NCBI GenBank assembly: GCA_900545495.1 | Contig: UQZJ01000005.1 | Span: forward strand, 1-64,000 | Reading direction: 5' to 3' | DNA length: 64,000 nt | Source of the DNA: an uncultured Eubacteriales bacterium | Lineage (GTDB): Bacteria > Bacillota > Clostridia > Oscillospirales > Oscillospiraceae | Shown: positions 1 to 8,510 of the stretch, one piece after another | Layout: the number at the start of each line of letters is the position of its first letter | Numbering within the stretch: position 1 is the stretch's first letter | Program-made: the position numbers and the translations under genes | Notes under the pieces: model-generated | Told to the model about the DNA's origin: nothing | What the model saw: only the letters and a program-made list of their open reading frames with translations | Database searches by the model: none

Positions 1-2
1 CG

Positions 3-350
3 CTGGACAAAGCGCTTGAGTACATAGACAGACGTACAGGCGTTTCTTCTCGGCTTGTCATGCGCGATCTTGTCTTTATCAACTGGCGAACAGGAGAGCC
101 AGCGAAGAACAGTTCCTATGATACCCACTTATATAAGCTATGCGATGAAGCAGGGATCAAACACTTTTGTATGCACGCCCTGCGACATACCTATGCTACA
201 AGAGCAATCGAAAGCGGTATGCAGCCGAAGGTGCTGCAAAAACTGCTGGGTCATGCCAGCATCAAAACAACAATGGATCGGTATGTTCATGTGACTGCCG
301 AATCGCTGGATTATGCCATCAAGCAATTTCAGCAAAATGGTGTAGTCTGA
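3..350 (+). CDS. Tyrosine recombinase/integrase, C-terminal part (cut by window edge)
   Basis: The reading frame is open to the left edge, so only about the last 115 residues are present. They carry the C-terminal signature of phage and ICE tyrosine recombinases: HALRHTYATRA (box II His and Arg), the LGHASIKTT segment, and the nucleophile Tyr in TMDRYVHV. Such enzymes cut and rejoin DNA at att sites. The gene ends about 110 bases before ychF, so this is probably one end of an integrated element or its remnant, with the rest left of the window. The first catalytic Arg is outside the window and cannot be checked. ATG at 60 is internal to the domain, not the true start. Confidence 0.85.
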   Translation: MDKALEYIDRRTGVSSRLVMRDLVFINWRTGEPAKNSSYDTHLYKLCDEAGIKHFCMHALRHTYATRAIESGMQPKVLQKLLGHASIKTTMDRYVHVTAESLDYAIKQFQQNGVV

Positions 351-462
351 TGAAATCCAATAAAGCCAAATGCGGAAATGGTGTAAAAATGGTGTAACAG
401 CCAAGACGCCAAACGCTGAAACCCCTTGAAAATCAAGGAAAATCGAAGGAGAATGAGTACAA

Positions 463-1578
463 ATGAAATTAGGTATCGTGGGACTGCCCAACGTGGGTAA
501 GAGCACTCTGTTCAACGCCATCACCAACGCCGGGGCGGAGAGCGCCAACTATCCGTTCTGCACCATCGAGCCCAACGTGGGCATGGTGGCCGTGCCGGAT
601 GCCCGGCTGGACAAGCTGGCGGAGATGTACCAGCCGGACAAGAAGACCCCGGCGGTCATCGAGTTCGTGGACATCGCGGGTCTGGTGAAGGGCGCCAGTC
701 AGGGCGCGGGACTTGGCAACAAGTTTCTGGAGAACATCCGCCGCACCGACGCCATCGTCCATGTGGTGCGCTGCTTCGACGATGAAAACATCATGCATGT
801 GGTGGCGGACGCCAGCCAGAATGTGCCGGTTGACCCGCTGGGCGACATCGGCACCATCGATCTGGAGCTGATCATGGCCGATTTGGAGATGGTGAACCGC
901 CGGGTGGAGAAGGCGGCCAAGGCCGCTAAGGGCGACAAGAAGTTCCTCCGCGAGGCGGAGGTGTTCAAGGCGCTGGCGGCCCATCTGGACGCCGGCAAGT
1001 CCGCCCGCACCTTCGAGTGTGACAAGGAGGACCGCGCCATCATCGAGACAGCGGATCTGCTGAGCCTGAAGCCCGTCATCTACGCCGCCAACATGGACGA
1101 GGACGGCTTTGCCGACTGCGAGAGCAACGACTATTTCCGCGCCGTCCGGGAGCTGGCGGAGAAGGAGGGCGCACAGGTGCTGCCCATCTGCGCCAAGCTG
1201 GAGCAGGACATCGCCGAGCTGGATGATCCGGAGGAGCGGGCTATGTTCCTGGCTGATCTGGGTATCGAGAAGTCCGGCCTCGACCGGCTGATCCAGTGCA
1301 GCTACGACCTGCTGGGGCTCATCTCCTTCCTGACCTACGGCAAGGACGAGTGCCGCGCATGGACGATCAAGAAGGGTACCAAGGCGCCGCAGGCCGCCGG
1401 CAAGATCCACTCCGACATCGAGAGGGGCTTCATTCGTGCCGAGACCATCAACTTCGACGAGATGATGGCCTGCGGCGGCAGCGTGACCGCCGCCAAGGAG
1501 AAGGGACTGCTGCGCTCCGAGGGCAAGGAGTATGTGGTCAAGGATGGCGACATGATCTACTTCCGCTTCAACGTGTAA
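463..1578 (+). CDS. ychF: YchF/Obg-like ATPase
   Basis: A 371-residue P-loop protein of the normal YchF length. The Walker A motif GLPNVGKST is at residues 7-15, followed by the family-specific NYPFCTIEPNVGMVAVPD. The G4 position reads NMDE instead of NKxD, which in this family goes with ATP rather than GTP hydrolysis. The C-terminal third is the TGS domain. YchF is a conserved ribosome-associated ATPase linked to translation and stress responses. The start is supported by a GAAGGAGAATGAG Shine-Dalgarno region. A strong hairpin terminator follows directly, so the gene appears monocistronic. Confidence 0.96.
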   Translation: MKLGIVGLPNVGKSTLFNAITNAGAESANYPFCTIEPNVGMVAVPDARLDKLAEMYQPDKKTPAVIEFVDIAGLVKGASQGAGLGNKFLENIRRTDAIVHVVRCFDDENIMHVVADASQNVPVDPLGDIGTIDLELIMADLEMVNRRVEKAAKAAKGDKKFLREAEVFKALAAHLDAGKSARTFECDKEDRAIIETADLLSLKPVIYAANMDEDGFADCESNDYFRAVRELAEKEGAQVLPICAKLEQDIAELDDPEERAMFLADLGIEKSGLDRLIQCSYDLLGLISFLTYGKDECRAWTIKKGTKAPQAAGKIHSDIERGFIRAETINFDEMMACGGSVTAAKEKGLLRSEGKEYVVKDGDMIYFRFNV

Positions 1579-1590
1579 GACAGTAAATAA

Positions 1591-1628
1591 AGGACGGCGT
1601 GGGGATTTTTCCCACGCCGTCCTCTTTT
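1591..1628 (+). terminator. Intrinsic terminator after ychF
   Basis: The arms AGGACGGCGTGGG and CCCACGCCGTCCT flank an ATTTTT loop and are followed by CTTTT. Confidence 0.85.
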
Positions 1629-1718
1629 GCTGCACTTTTTCGGAGGCTAACCCCCTTTTTTCGACAAATTTCGCGGTGCGCCTGTGGTATCATGCGGGCA
1701 GTGACAGGGGGGACGGAT

Positions 1719-2249
1719 ATGGAGGGGGAGAGAAGCGCGCCGCCGCGAGGAGCGGAGCGGGCGCGACTTCGGCATCTGGCGCTGTCGCTGCTGCTGCGCC
1801 TGGCGGCGGTGGCGGCAGCGCTGGCACTGCTGCTGGGTGTGGTGCTGCTGGTGACGCAGGCCCATGGGCAGGATATGTTTCCGGCGGTGAAGGACGGCGA
1901 TCTGCTCATCGCCTACCGGCTCCAGCGCCGCTGGGCGCAGGACGACGTGGTGCTGTACCGGCAGGGAGATGTGCTGCGGGCAGGGCGGATCGCGGCGGTG
2001 GGCGGCGATGTGGTGATGCTGGACGAGAGCGGTGAGCTGCGGGTCAACGGCACGCTCCACGCCGGCGAGATCCTGTACCCCACCTATCCGGCGGGGGATC
2101 TGGTATATCCCTACACCGTGCCGGAGAGCTGCCTGTTTCTGCTGAACGACTGCCGGACGCAGGGGGAGGACAGCCGGCATTTCGGCGGCGTGCCGGAGAA
2201 GAATGTGGCCGGGAAGGTCATTACACTGCTGCGCCGCCGGGGACTGTGA
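1719..2249 (+). CDS. SipA-like signal peptidase homologue with both catalytic residues replaced
   Basis: A 176-residue membrane protein with the S26 signal peptidase I fold: one N-terminal membrane segment (about 24-46), then the catalytic-box region and a GGD motif. The catalytic Ser of the usual SM.P box is Asp (HGQDMFP, D52), and the Lys of the KRIIGLPGD-type box is Gly (AGRIAAVGGD, G89). It should therefore lack peptidase activity. The same Asp/Gly pair, with the same 37-residue spacing as I recall it, is known from Streptococcus pyogenes SipA, a non-peptidase needed for pilus assembly. ATG 1719 was chosen because GGGGGGAC precedes it; the frame upstream runs back into the ychF terminator. 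It overlaps the sortase gene by 4 bases. No pilin gene is adjacent. Confidence 0.85.
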   Translation: MEGERSAPPRGAERARLRHLALSLLLRLAAVAAALALLLGVVLLVTQAHGQDMFPAVKDGDLLIAYRLQRRWAQDDVVLYRQGDVLRAGRIAAVGGDVVMLDESGELRVNGTLHAGEILYPTYPAGDLVYPYTVPESCLFLLNDCRTQGEDSRHFGGVPEKNVAGKVITLLRRRGL

Positions 2250-2986
2250 GGGAGGTGAGGACGCTGGCGTACAAGGTGCTGAAGTTTTTCGATGATCTGA
2301 CCAGCGCGGTAGTGGCGGTGCTGCTGATGCTGCTGGCGGTGTACGCGGGGTACGCCCTGTGGGACAACCAGCAGGTGTACGCGGCGGCGGAGGAGGTACG
2401 CGCCTCGCTGCTGGAGCTGAAGCCGTCGCTGGAAGGCCCGTCCTTCGCGGAGCTGCGGGCGATCAACCCGGATGTGTGCGCGTGGGTGACGCTGGACGAT
2501 ACCGGCGTGGACTACCCCGTGGTACAGGGGCGGGACAACCTGACATATGTGAATACCGACGTGTACGGGAAATTCTCGCTGGCGGGCACCATCTTTCTGG
2601 ACAGCCGCTGTGCCTCGGACTTCTCGGACGCCTACGGCCTGCTGTACGGTCACCACATGGTCAGCGGCCAGATGTTCGGTGATCTGGAGAACTATCAGGA
2701 CGCGGTGTTCCTGCGGGAGCATACGGCGGGCGCACTGCTGCTGCCGGACAGAACCTGCCGCCTGGAGGTGCTGGGCTGTCTGCTGCTCCCGGCGTCGGAA
2801 AGGCGCATCTTTGCGCCGGAGGAGCAGCGGGACACGGCGGCACTGCTGGACTGGGCGGCGGACGCGGCGCTGTGCTGGCGGGAGGAGGCGCGCCGGCCGG
2901 AGCAGGTACTGGCACTGACCACCTGCTCGTCAGCGTTCACCGATGCGCGCACCGTGGTGCTGGCGGCCGTATGGCAAGAGGGATGA
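2246..2986 (+). CDS. Class B sortase
   Basis: A 246-residue sortase with one N-terminal membrane segment (about 20-38). The catalytic triad is visible: His in LLYGHHM (H136), Cys in LALTTC (C227) and Arg in TDAR (R235). The NPDVCAWVTLDDTGVDYPVVQ region and a helix before the Cys match class B/pilus-type sortases. Sortases join surface proteins to the wall or to each other by transpeptidation. The start is GTG 2246, overlapping the SipA-like stop; GTG 2255 is an alternative. The pair looks like the assembly core of a pilus locus without its substrate genes. Substrates must be encoded elsewhere. Confidence 0.9.
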   Translation: MREVRTLAYKVLKFFDDLTSAVVAVLLMLLAVYAGYALWDNQQVYAAAEEVRASLLELKPSLEGPSFAELRAINPDVCAWVTLDDTGVDYPVVQGRDNLTYVNTDVYGKFSLAGTIFLDSRCASDFSDAYGLLYGHHMVSGQMFGDLENYQDAVFLREHTAGALLLPDRTCRLEVLGCLLLPASERRIFAPEEQRDTAALLDWAADAALCWREEARRPEQVLALTTCSSAFTDARTVVLAAVWQEG

Positions 2987-3022
2987 GGGAAAGCCTCATC
3001 CCTCTTGCCATTACCGGCTTTT
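2971..3022 (+). terminator. Long perfect hairpin overlapping the sortase 3' end
   Basis: Arms of 18 bp (2971-2988 and 2994-3011) with a GAAAG loop are perfectly complementary and include the sortase stop codon. The T tract after it is short (CTTTTTTGG further downstream). Confidence 0.75.
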
Positions 3023-3082
3023 TGGGGTACTATACCGTTGCGGCGCTGCTGCCGCGCTACCCGATGAAAGGAATGAACCACC

Positions 3083-3724
3083 ATGAGGTATAAAGCGATC
3101 CTGTTTGATATGGATGGAACGCTGCTGGATACGCTGACGGATATGGCCGACGCGGTGAACCACATCCTCTCCGTCCACGGCTGGCCCCTGCGCACCATCG
3201 AGGAGGTACGGGCGTTCGTAGGCAACGGCGCACGGCGGCTGATGGAGCGCGCCGTCCCGCCGGAGGTCACCGGCGGCGATTTCGAGGCGGTGCTGGCGGA
3301 GTACCGGGACTGGTATCAGACCCACAACTGCGTGGCCACCGCGCCCTATCCCGGCATCCCGGCGCTGCTGGCGGCGCTGGCGAAGGCGGGCATTAAGACG
3401 GCGGTGGTGTCCAACAAGCCGGACGCCACCACCAAGGCACTGGCCGCCCGGTTCTTTCCGGGGCTGCCCGCCTTTGGGCAGCGGGACGATGTGCCGCCCA
3501 AGCCCGCGCCCGATCTGGTGTTCCGCGCACTGGAAACGCTGGGCGTGGACGCCGCCGACGCCATCTATGTGGGTGACAGCGAGGTGGACGTGGCCACGGC
3601 GCGGAACGCGGGGCTGCCGCTGGCGGCGGTGAGCTGGGGTTTCCGGGGCCGCCGGGCGCTGGCGGAGGCCGGCGCGGCGGTCATCGTGGACACGGCGGCG
3701 GAGCTGCTGGAGGTTCTGCGGTAA
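3083..3724 (+). CDS. gph: HAD-family phosphoglycolate phosphatase-like hydrolase
   Basis: A 213-residue HAD superfamily member. The nucleophile motif FDMDGTLLDT contains Asp9. Motif II is VVSNKP, and the terminal acidic motif is YVGDSEVDVATARNAG. A helical cap domain (about 15-85) is of the type found in phosphoglycolate and pyrophosphate phosphatases. It probably dephosphorylates 2-phosphoglycolate or another small phosphoester; sequence alone does not fix the substrate. It sits between the sortase terminator and the thrS promoter. Shine-Dalgarno: AAAGGAATG. Confidence 0.8.
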   Translation: MRYKAILFDMDGTLLDTLTDMADAVNHILSVHGWPLRTIEEVRAFVGNGARRLMERAVPPEVTGGDFEAVLAEYRDWYQTHNCVATAPYPGIPALLAALAKAGIKTAVVSNKPDATTKALAARFFPGLPAFGQRDDVPPKPAPDLVFRALETLGVDAADAIYVGDSEVDVATARNAGLPLAAVSWGFRGRRALAEAGAAVIVDTAAELLEVLR

Positions 3725-3740
3725 AACGCGGCAAGACCCA

Positions 3741-3769
3741 TTGACAAACCGCAAAAAGCGGTTTATACT
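3741..3769 (+). promoter_or_regulatory. SigA-type promoter of thrS
   Basis: TTGACA (3741-3746), a 17-base spacer and TATACT (3764-3769), just after the gph stop codon. Confidence 0.85.
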
Positions 3770-3775
3770 ATTCCC

Positions 3776-4020
3776 CATCAAAAAGGCATTGACGGAGAAG
3801 AAGCTGTTTTTCCAACGGCCAAAGAGAGGGACGCCCCGGCTGAAAGCGTCCTGCCCGCGGCGCAGCCTGTACCACTCCCGAGCCGCCTGCGATGAGCAGG
3901 ACGGGGGCTTCCCGTTACAGAAGTCACGAGCGACGGCGTATGCCGTAAGCAGGGTGGAACCGTGGAGTAAAGTCATTTACCTCACCCCTGAAACACATCA
4001 GGGGTGGGGTTATTTTTATA
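3776..4020 (+). promoter_or_regulatory. T-box leader of thrS
   Basis: The leader between promoter and gene contains the conserved T-box sequence AGGGTGGAACCGTG (3951-3964), which pairs with the uncharged tRNA acceptor end. A terminator stem follows (CACCCCTGA at 3983-3991, TCAGGGGTG at 3998-4006, then a T-rich run). The upstream region would form stem I; an ACC or ACT triplet near 3870 is a candidate Thr specifier, but I did not resolve that stem. Uncharged tRNA-Thr is expected to favour the antiterminator and raise thrS expression. Confidence 0.9.
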
Positions 4021-4049
4021 CCCGCCCCCAAAACAAGGAGGACTGTACC

Positions 4050-5843
4050 ATGAGCGAGGAAAACATCTACACGTTTGAAAACGAGCAGTACCGCAAGACG
4101 TACTGGCATACCTGCTCCCACATTCTGGCGCAGGCGGTGAAGCGCCTGTGGCCGGAGGTGAAGCTGGCCATCGGCCCCAGCATCGACAACGGCTTTTACT
4201 ACGATCTGGACGCACCCTTTGCCTTTACCCCCGACAACCTGACGGAGATCGAGGCGGAGATGCGGAAGATCTGCAAGGAGAAGCTGAAGCTGGAGCGCTT
4301 CGAGCTGCCCCGCGCCGAGGCCATCAAGTTCATGGAGGAGAAGGAGGAGCCCTACAAGGTGGAGCTGATCAACGACCTGCCGGAGGATGCGGTCATCAGC
4401 TTCTACAAGCAGGGTGAGTTTACCGACCTGTGCGCCGGCCCCCATGTGGACTCCACCGGACGCATCAAGGGCAACGGCATCAAGCTGACCGCCTGCAACG
4501 CCGCCTACTGGCGCGGCGATTCCAGCCGCCAGCAGCTCCAGCGTATCTACGGCGTGGCGTTCCCCAACAAGGACGAGCTGGAGGCGTATCTCAAGGAGCG
4601 TGAGGACGCGCTGAAGCGCGACCACAACAAGCTGGGCCGCGAGCTGGAGTATTTCACCACCGTGGACTGCATCGGTCAGGGCCTGCCCATCCTGCTGCCC
4701 AAGGGCGCACGGGTCATCCAGCTGCTGCAGCGCTGGGTGGAGGACACCGAGCAGGAGAGAGGCTATCTGCTGACCAAGACGCCCCTGATGGCCAAGCGCG
4801 AGCTGTATAAGATCTCCGGCCACTGGGATCACTATCTGGACGGTATGTTCATCATGGGCGACCCCATGGACGAGACGAAGGAGTGCTTCGCCCTGCGTCC
4901 CATGACCTGTCCGTTCCAGTATCAGGTCTTCCTGAACCGGGGCCGCAGCTACCGCGACCTGCCCATGCGTCTGGGCGAGACGTCCACCCTGTTCCGCAAC
5001 GAGGATTCCGGCGAGATGCACGGTCTGATCCGCGTCCGCCAGTTCACCATCTCCGAGGGCCATCTGGTGCTGCGTCCCGACCAGCTGGAGGAGGAGTTCA
5101 AGCAGTGCCTCGATCTGGCCAAGTACTGTCTGGGTACCGTGGGTCTGCTGGATAAGTGTACGTTCCGCTTCTCCCAGTGGGATCCCGCCAACCCCAACAA
5201 CAAGTACGAGGGTACGGCGGAGCAGTGGGATCACGCACAGTCCGTCATGGAGCGCATCCTGAAGGATCTGGACGTGGACTACACCATCGGCATTGACGAG
5301 GCCGCGTTCTATGGCCCCAAGCTGGATATCCAGTACAAGAACGTCTACGGCAAGGAGGATACCCTTGTTACCATCCAGATCGATATGCTGCTGGCCGAGC
5401 GCTTCGGTATGTACTATATCGACGAGAACGGCAACAAGGCGCTGCCCTATATCATCCACCGCACGTCTCTGGGCTGCTATGAGCGGACGCTGGCCTACCT
5501 CATCGAGGAGTACGCCGGCGCGCTGCCCACGTGGATGATGCCGGAGCAGGTGCGCTTCCTGCCCATTACCGACCGCGCCGCCGACTACTGCGCCCAGCAG
5601 GCCGCGGAGCTGCGTAAGCAGGGCTTCCGTGTGGAGGTGGACAGCCGCAACGAGAAGGTGGGCAAGAAGATCCGCGAGGCTACGCTGGAGAAGATCCCCT
5701 ATATGTTGGTGGTGGGCGACCGCGACATGGAGGCGGGTACCGTCTCCGTCCGCACCCGTACCGGCGAGGATCTGGGCGCTATGTCTCTGGCGGAGTTCAG
5801 CGGTCTGCTGCGCGACGTGGTGGACAGCAAGGCCCGCAAGTAA
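4050..5843 (+). CDS. thrS: Threonyl-tRNA synthetase, form lacking the TGS domain
   Basis: A class II aminoacyl-tRNA synthetase of 597 residues that charges tRNA-Thr. The editing domain begins almost at the N terminus with HTCSHILAQAV (HxxxH zinc/editing motif). Next come the class II core (motif 2 around FRNEDSGEMHGLIRVRQFT, motif 3 around IIHRTSLGCYERTL) and the anticodon-binding domain from about residue 490. Typical ThrRS has about 640 residues with an N-terminal TGS domain, which is absent here. The start ATG 4050 follows AAGGAGGACTGTACC. The frame is open upstream, but that stretch is the T-box leader. Expression is predicted to respond to uncharged tRNA-Thr. Confidence 0.96.
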   Translation: MSEENIYTFENEQYRKTYWHTCSHILAQAVKRLWPEVKLAIGPSIDNGFYYDLDAPFAFTPDNLTEIEAEMRKICKEKLKLERFELPRAEAIKFMEEKEEPYKVELINDLPEDAVISFYKQGEFTDLCAGPHVDSTGRIKGNGIKLTACNAAYWRGDSSRQQLQRIYGVAFPNKDELEAYLKEREDALKRDHNKLGRELEYFTTVDCIGQGLPILLPKGARVIQLLQRWVEDTEQERGYLLTKTPLMAKRELYKISGHWDHYLDGMFIMGDPMDETKECFALRPMTCPFQYQVFLNRGRSYRDLPMRLGETSTLFRNEDSGEMHGLIRVRQFTISEGHLVLRPDQLEEEFKQCLDLAKYCLGTVGLLDKCTFRFSQWDPANPNNKYEGTAEQWDHAQSVMERILKDLDVDYTIGIDEAAFYGPKLDIQYKNVYGKEDTLVTIQIDMLLAERFGMYYIDENGNKALPYIIHRTSLGCYERTLAYLIEEYAGALPTWMMPEQVRFLPITDRAADYCAQQAAELRKQGFRVEVDSRNEKVGKKIREATLEKIPYMLVVGDRDMEAGTVSVRTRTGEDLGAMSLAEFSGLLRDVVDSKARK

Positions 5844-5860
5844 GCATATATTTGTCAAAA

Positions 5861-5890
5861 AAGGAGCATCCGGAGGGATGCTCCTTTTCC
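5861..5890 (+). terminator. Terminator after thrS
   Basis: AAGGAGCATCC, a four-base loop, GGATGCTCCTT, then TTCC. Confidence 0.8.
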
Positions 5891-6252
5891 CGCTGTTTCC
5901 CGGCGGTCAATTCGTTGCAAAACGGGTTTGTGCAAATCCACAACGACACGCGAGTGGAAAATCATTTTGCGCCGGTGAAATGCAAAAAATATACGGAAAA
6001 GGTTTTTCTTGCATTTTGCGGGGAATTTTTTCATTTTGCGCCGGAAAAATTGCGTAAAAAATTTTTACTGCAAAATGAAACGGGAAAATGTGGTGCTTAA
6101 AATGACAGAAATCTGTCAAGCGAAAAATTAAAATCGCGCAAAACGACAGAAAAGATGGATGAAAAGCGTCTATTTATAAGAAAAAAATTGCGGTCAAAAT
6201 GACGGATACCTGTACACTTTTTTTTAGCAAGACACAAAATCCGTGTGAAAAT
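5891..6252 (+). other. AT-rich intergenic region with CATTTTGC clusters
   Basis: About 360 bases with no credible gene, much more AT-rich than its neighbours. CATTTTGCGCCGG occurs at 5963-5975 and 6032-6044, CATTTTGCG again at 6012-6020, and the inverse GCAAAATG at 6070-6077. A short palindrome GACAGAAATCTGTC lies at 6104-6117. The region precedes the hppA promoter and may hold operator sites; this is inference. Confidence 0.5.
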
Positions 6253-6281
6253 TTGACGGGAAATTGGAATGTTTTTATAAT
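6253..6281 (+). promoter_or_regulatory. SigA-type promoter of hppA
   Basis: TTGACG (6253-6258), 17 bases, TATAAT (6276-6281). Confidence 0.85.
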
Positions 6282-6342
6282 ATTGTGCGGAACAAAAAAG
6301 TGAATATCCCCTGCAACAGGGGGAGGAAAGAGGAAAACACAC

Positions 6343-8433
6343 ATGGAAAAGTATCTGGTCCTTGCCACATTTGTTGGCTCCGTCATCGCGCTTTTGTTTG
6401 CGCTTTTCACGGGCAAGCGGGTACTGCGCTTTGAGGAGGGCACCCCTCTGATGAGCAAGATCTCCCGTTCGATCCGCGAGGGCGCCAACGCCTACCTGCG
6501 GCGGCAGTACACCGTCGTCGGCATTTTCTTCGCCTGCATGATCGTGGTGCTGTGCATCATGGCAGCCTGCCATCTGCTGACGTGGTTCGTACCCTTCGCA
6601 TTCCTGACCGGCGGCTTCTTCTCCGGTCTCAGCGGCTTCGTGGGAATGCGTATCGCCACCAAGTCCAACTGCCGCACCGCCAACGCCTGCCGCGACGGCC
6701 TGAACAGAGGCCTGCGGGTGGCGTTCTCCGCCGGCTCCGTCATGGGCTTCACCGTGGTGGGTCTGGGTCTGTTCGACATCTCCGTCTGGTTCGCGCTGCT
6801 GCGTTTCGTATTCAAGCTGGAGGCCGCTGACATCACCAGCGCCATGCTGACCTTCGGCATGGGCGCCAGCTCCATGGCGCTGTTTGCCCGTGTGGGCGGC
6901 GGTATCTTCACCAAGGCCGCCGACGTGGGTGCCGACCTGGTGGGTAAGGTGGAGGCCGGTATCCCCGAGGATGACCCCCGCAACCCCGCCGTTATCGCCG
7001 ACAACGTGGGCGACAACGTGGGCGACGTGGCCGGCATGGGCGCAGACCTGTACGAGTCCTATGTCGGCTCCATCATCTCCGCCTCCGCGCTGGGTGTGGC
7101 CGCCTTCTCCGATCAGGCGTTCAAGGCTATGGCCATCCCCATGGTCATGGCGGCTGTGGGCATTCTCTGCTCCATCATCGGCTCCTTCTTCGTCAAGACC
7201 GAGGAGAACGCCGACCAGCGCACGCTGCTGAAGGCGCTGTCCCGGGGCACCAACCTGTCCGCCATCCTCATCGCCATCATCTCCTTCTTCCTTGTCTGGG
7301 CTCTGCTGGGTCTGGAGCACTGGGGCCTGTATGTGGCCATTCTGTCCGGTCTGGTGGCCGGTGTGCTCATCGGCAAGGCTACCGAGTATTACACCTCCGA
7401 CACCTTTAAGCCCACCCAGGAGCTGAGCGGCAAGAGCCAGACCGGCGCTGCCACCATCATCATCGGCGGTCTGGGTCTTGGTATGCTGTCCACCGCCATG
7501 CCCATCATCATCGTGGCGGTCTGCATCCTGCTGGCCTTCTTCCTGTCCGGCGGCGCTGCCAGCGCCGGTATGGGTCTGTACGGTATCGCGCTGGCTGCCG
7601 TGGGTATGCTGAGCACACTGGGCATCACGCTGGCCACCGACGCCTACGGCCCCGTGGCCGATAACGCCGGCGGCATCGCCGAGATGGCCGGTCTGGAGCC
7701 GGAGGTCCGCAAGCGCACAGATGCGCTGGACTCTCTGGGCAACACCACCGCTGCCACCGGCAAGGGCTTCGCCATCGGCTCCGCCGCCCTGACCGCACTG
7801 GCCCTCATGGCCTCCTACATCGAGAAGGTCAAGGAGGTGGGCGCTGCCGAGGTCACGTTCAACGACTTCTCCCTGATGAATCCGCTGGTGCTGGTGGGCT
7901 TGTTCATCGGCGCCTGCCTACCCTTCGTGTTCGCCGCCCTGACCATGAACTCCGTGGGCCGCGCCGCGCAGAGCGTGGTGCTGGAGGTACGCCGCCAGTT
8001 CAAGGAGATCACGGGTCTGATGGACGGCAAGGCCGATCCCGACTACGCACGCTGCGTGGATCTTTGCACCAAGGCCAGTCTGAAGGAAATGGTCCTGCCC
8101 ACCGTCATCGCGGTGGTGACCCCCATCGTTGTGGGTATGGTGCTGGGCTATAAGGGCGTTGTGGGTCTGCTGGCCGGCGCCACCGTCACCGGCTTCCTGA
8201 TGGCCATCTACATGGCCAACGCCGGCGGCGCATGGGATAACGCCAAGAAGTACATCGAGGCAGGCAACTTCGGCGGCAAGGGCAGTGAGTGCCACAAGGC
8301 CGGCGTTGTGGGCGACACCGTGGGCGATCCCTTCAAGGATACCTCCGGCCCCGCCATCAACATCCTCATCAAGCTGCTGAGCATGGTATCCATCGTGTTC
8401 GCCGGCCTGATCGTCAACTACTCCATTCTGTAA
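6343..8433 (+). CDS. hppA: Membrane-bound cation-translocating pyrophosphatase
   Basis: A 696-residue polytopic protein (about 16 membrane helices) that couples pyrophosphate hydrolysis to H+ and/or Na+ export. The substrate loops are evident: ADVGADLVGKVEAGIPEDDPRNPAVIADNVGDNVGD, DAYGPVADNAGGIAEM, and GDTVGDPFKDTSGPA near the end. The motif GNTTAATGKG has Ala where K+-independent enzymes carry Lys, so a K+-dependent enzyme is predicted, possibly Na+-pumping as in many anaerobes. The start ATG 6343 follows GGGGGAGGAAAGAGG. The gene has its own promoter and a hairpin after it. It would recover energy from biosynthetic pyrophosphate in a fermenter. Confidence 0.96.
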   Translation: MEKYLVLATFVGSVIALLFALFTGKRVLRFEEGTPLMSKISRSIREGANAYLRRQYTVVGIFFACMIVVLCIMAACHLLTWFVPFAFLTGGFFSGLSGFVGMRIATKSNCRTANACRDGLNRGLRVAFSAGSVMGFTVVGLGLFDISVWFALLRFVFKLEAADITSAMLTFGMGASSMALFARVGGGIFTKAADVGADLVGKVEAGIPEDDPRNPAVIADNVGDNVGDVAGMGADLYESYVGSIISASALGVAAFSDQAFKAMAIPMVMAAVGILCSIIGSFFVKTEENADQRTLLKALSRGTNLSAILIAIISFFLVWALLGLEHWGLYVAILSGLVAGVLIGKATEYYTSDTFKPTQELSGKSQTGAATIIIGGLGLGMLSTAMPIIIVAVCILLAFFLSGGAASAGMGLYGIALAAVGMLSTLGITLATDAYGPVADNAGGIAEMAGLEPEVRKRTDALDSLGNTTAATGKGFAIGSAALTALALMASYIEKVKEVGAAEVTFNDFSLMNPLVLVGLFIGACLPFVFAALTMNSVGRAAQSVVLEVRRQFKEITGLMDGKADPDYARCVDLCTKASLKEMVLPTVIAVVTPIVVGMVLGYKGVVGLLAGATVTGFLMAIYMANAGGAWDNAKKYIEAGNFGGKGSECHKAGVVGDTVGDPFKDTSGPAINILIKLLSMVSIVFAGLIVNYSIL

Positions 8434-8456
8434 GTAAGTCCCCCAAGCGATAGAGA

Positions 8457-8495
8457 ACAGCAGAAGTCCCGACCAACGGTCGGGACTTCTGCTGT
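8457..8495. terminator. Perfect hairpin between convergent hppA and the XRE gene
   Basis: Arms of 18 bp (8457-8474 and 8478-8495) with an AAC loop. There is no strong T run on either side, so it is called from position and symmetry. Confidence 0.6.
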
Positions 8496-8510
8496 ATGGA
8501 GCGGCGGCAG

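Noticed and set aside
3741..4049. N-terminal extension of thrS in the same frame
   Set aside because: The stretch contains the promoter, T-box sequence and terminator, and a strong ribosome site precedes ATG 4050.
3924..5858. A 644-codon minus-strand frame opposite thrS
   Set aside because: Shadow of thrS, and it would run through the T-box leader.
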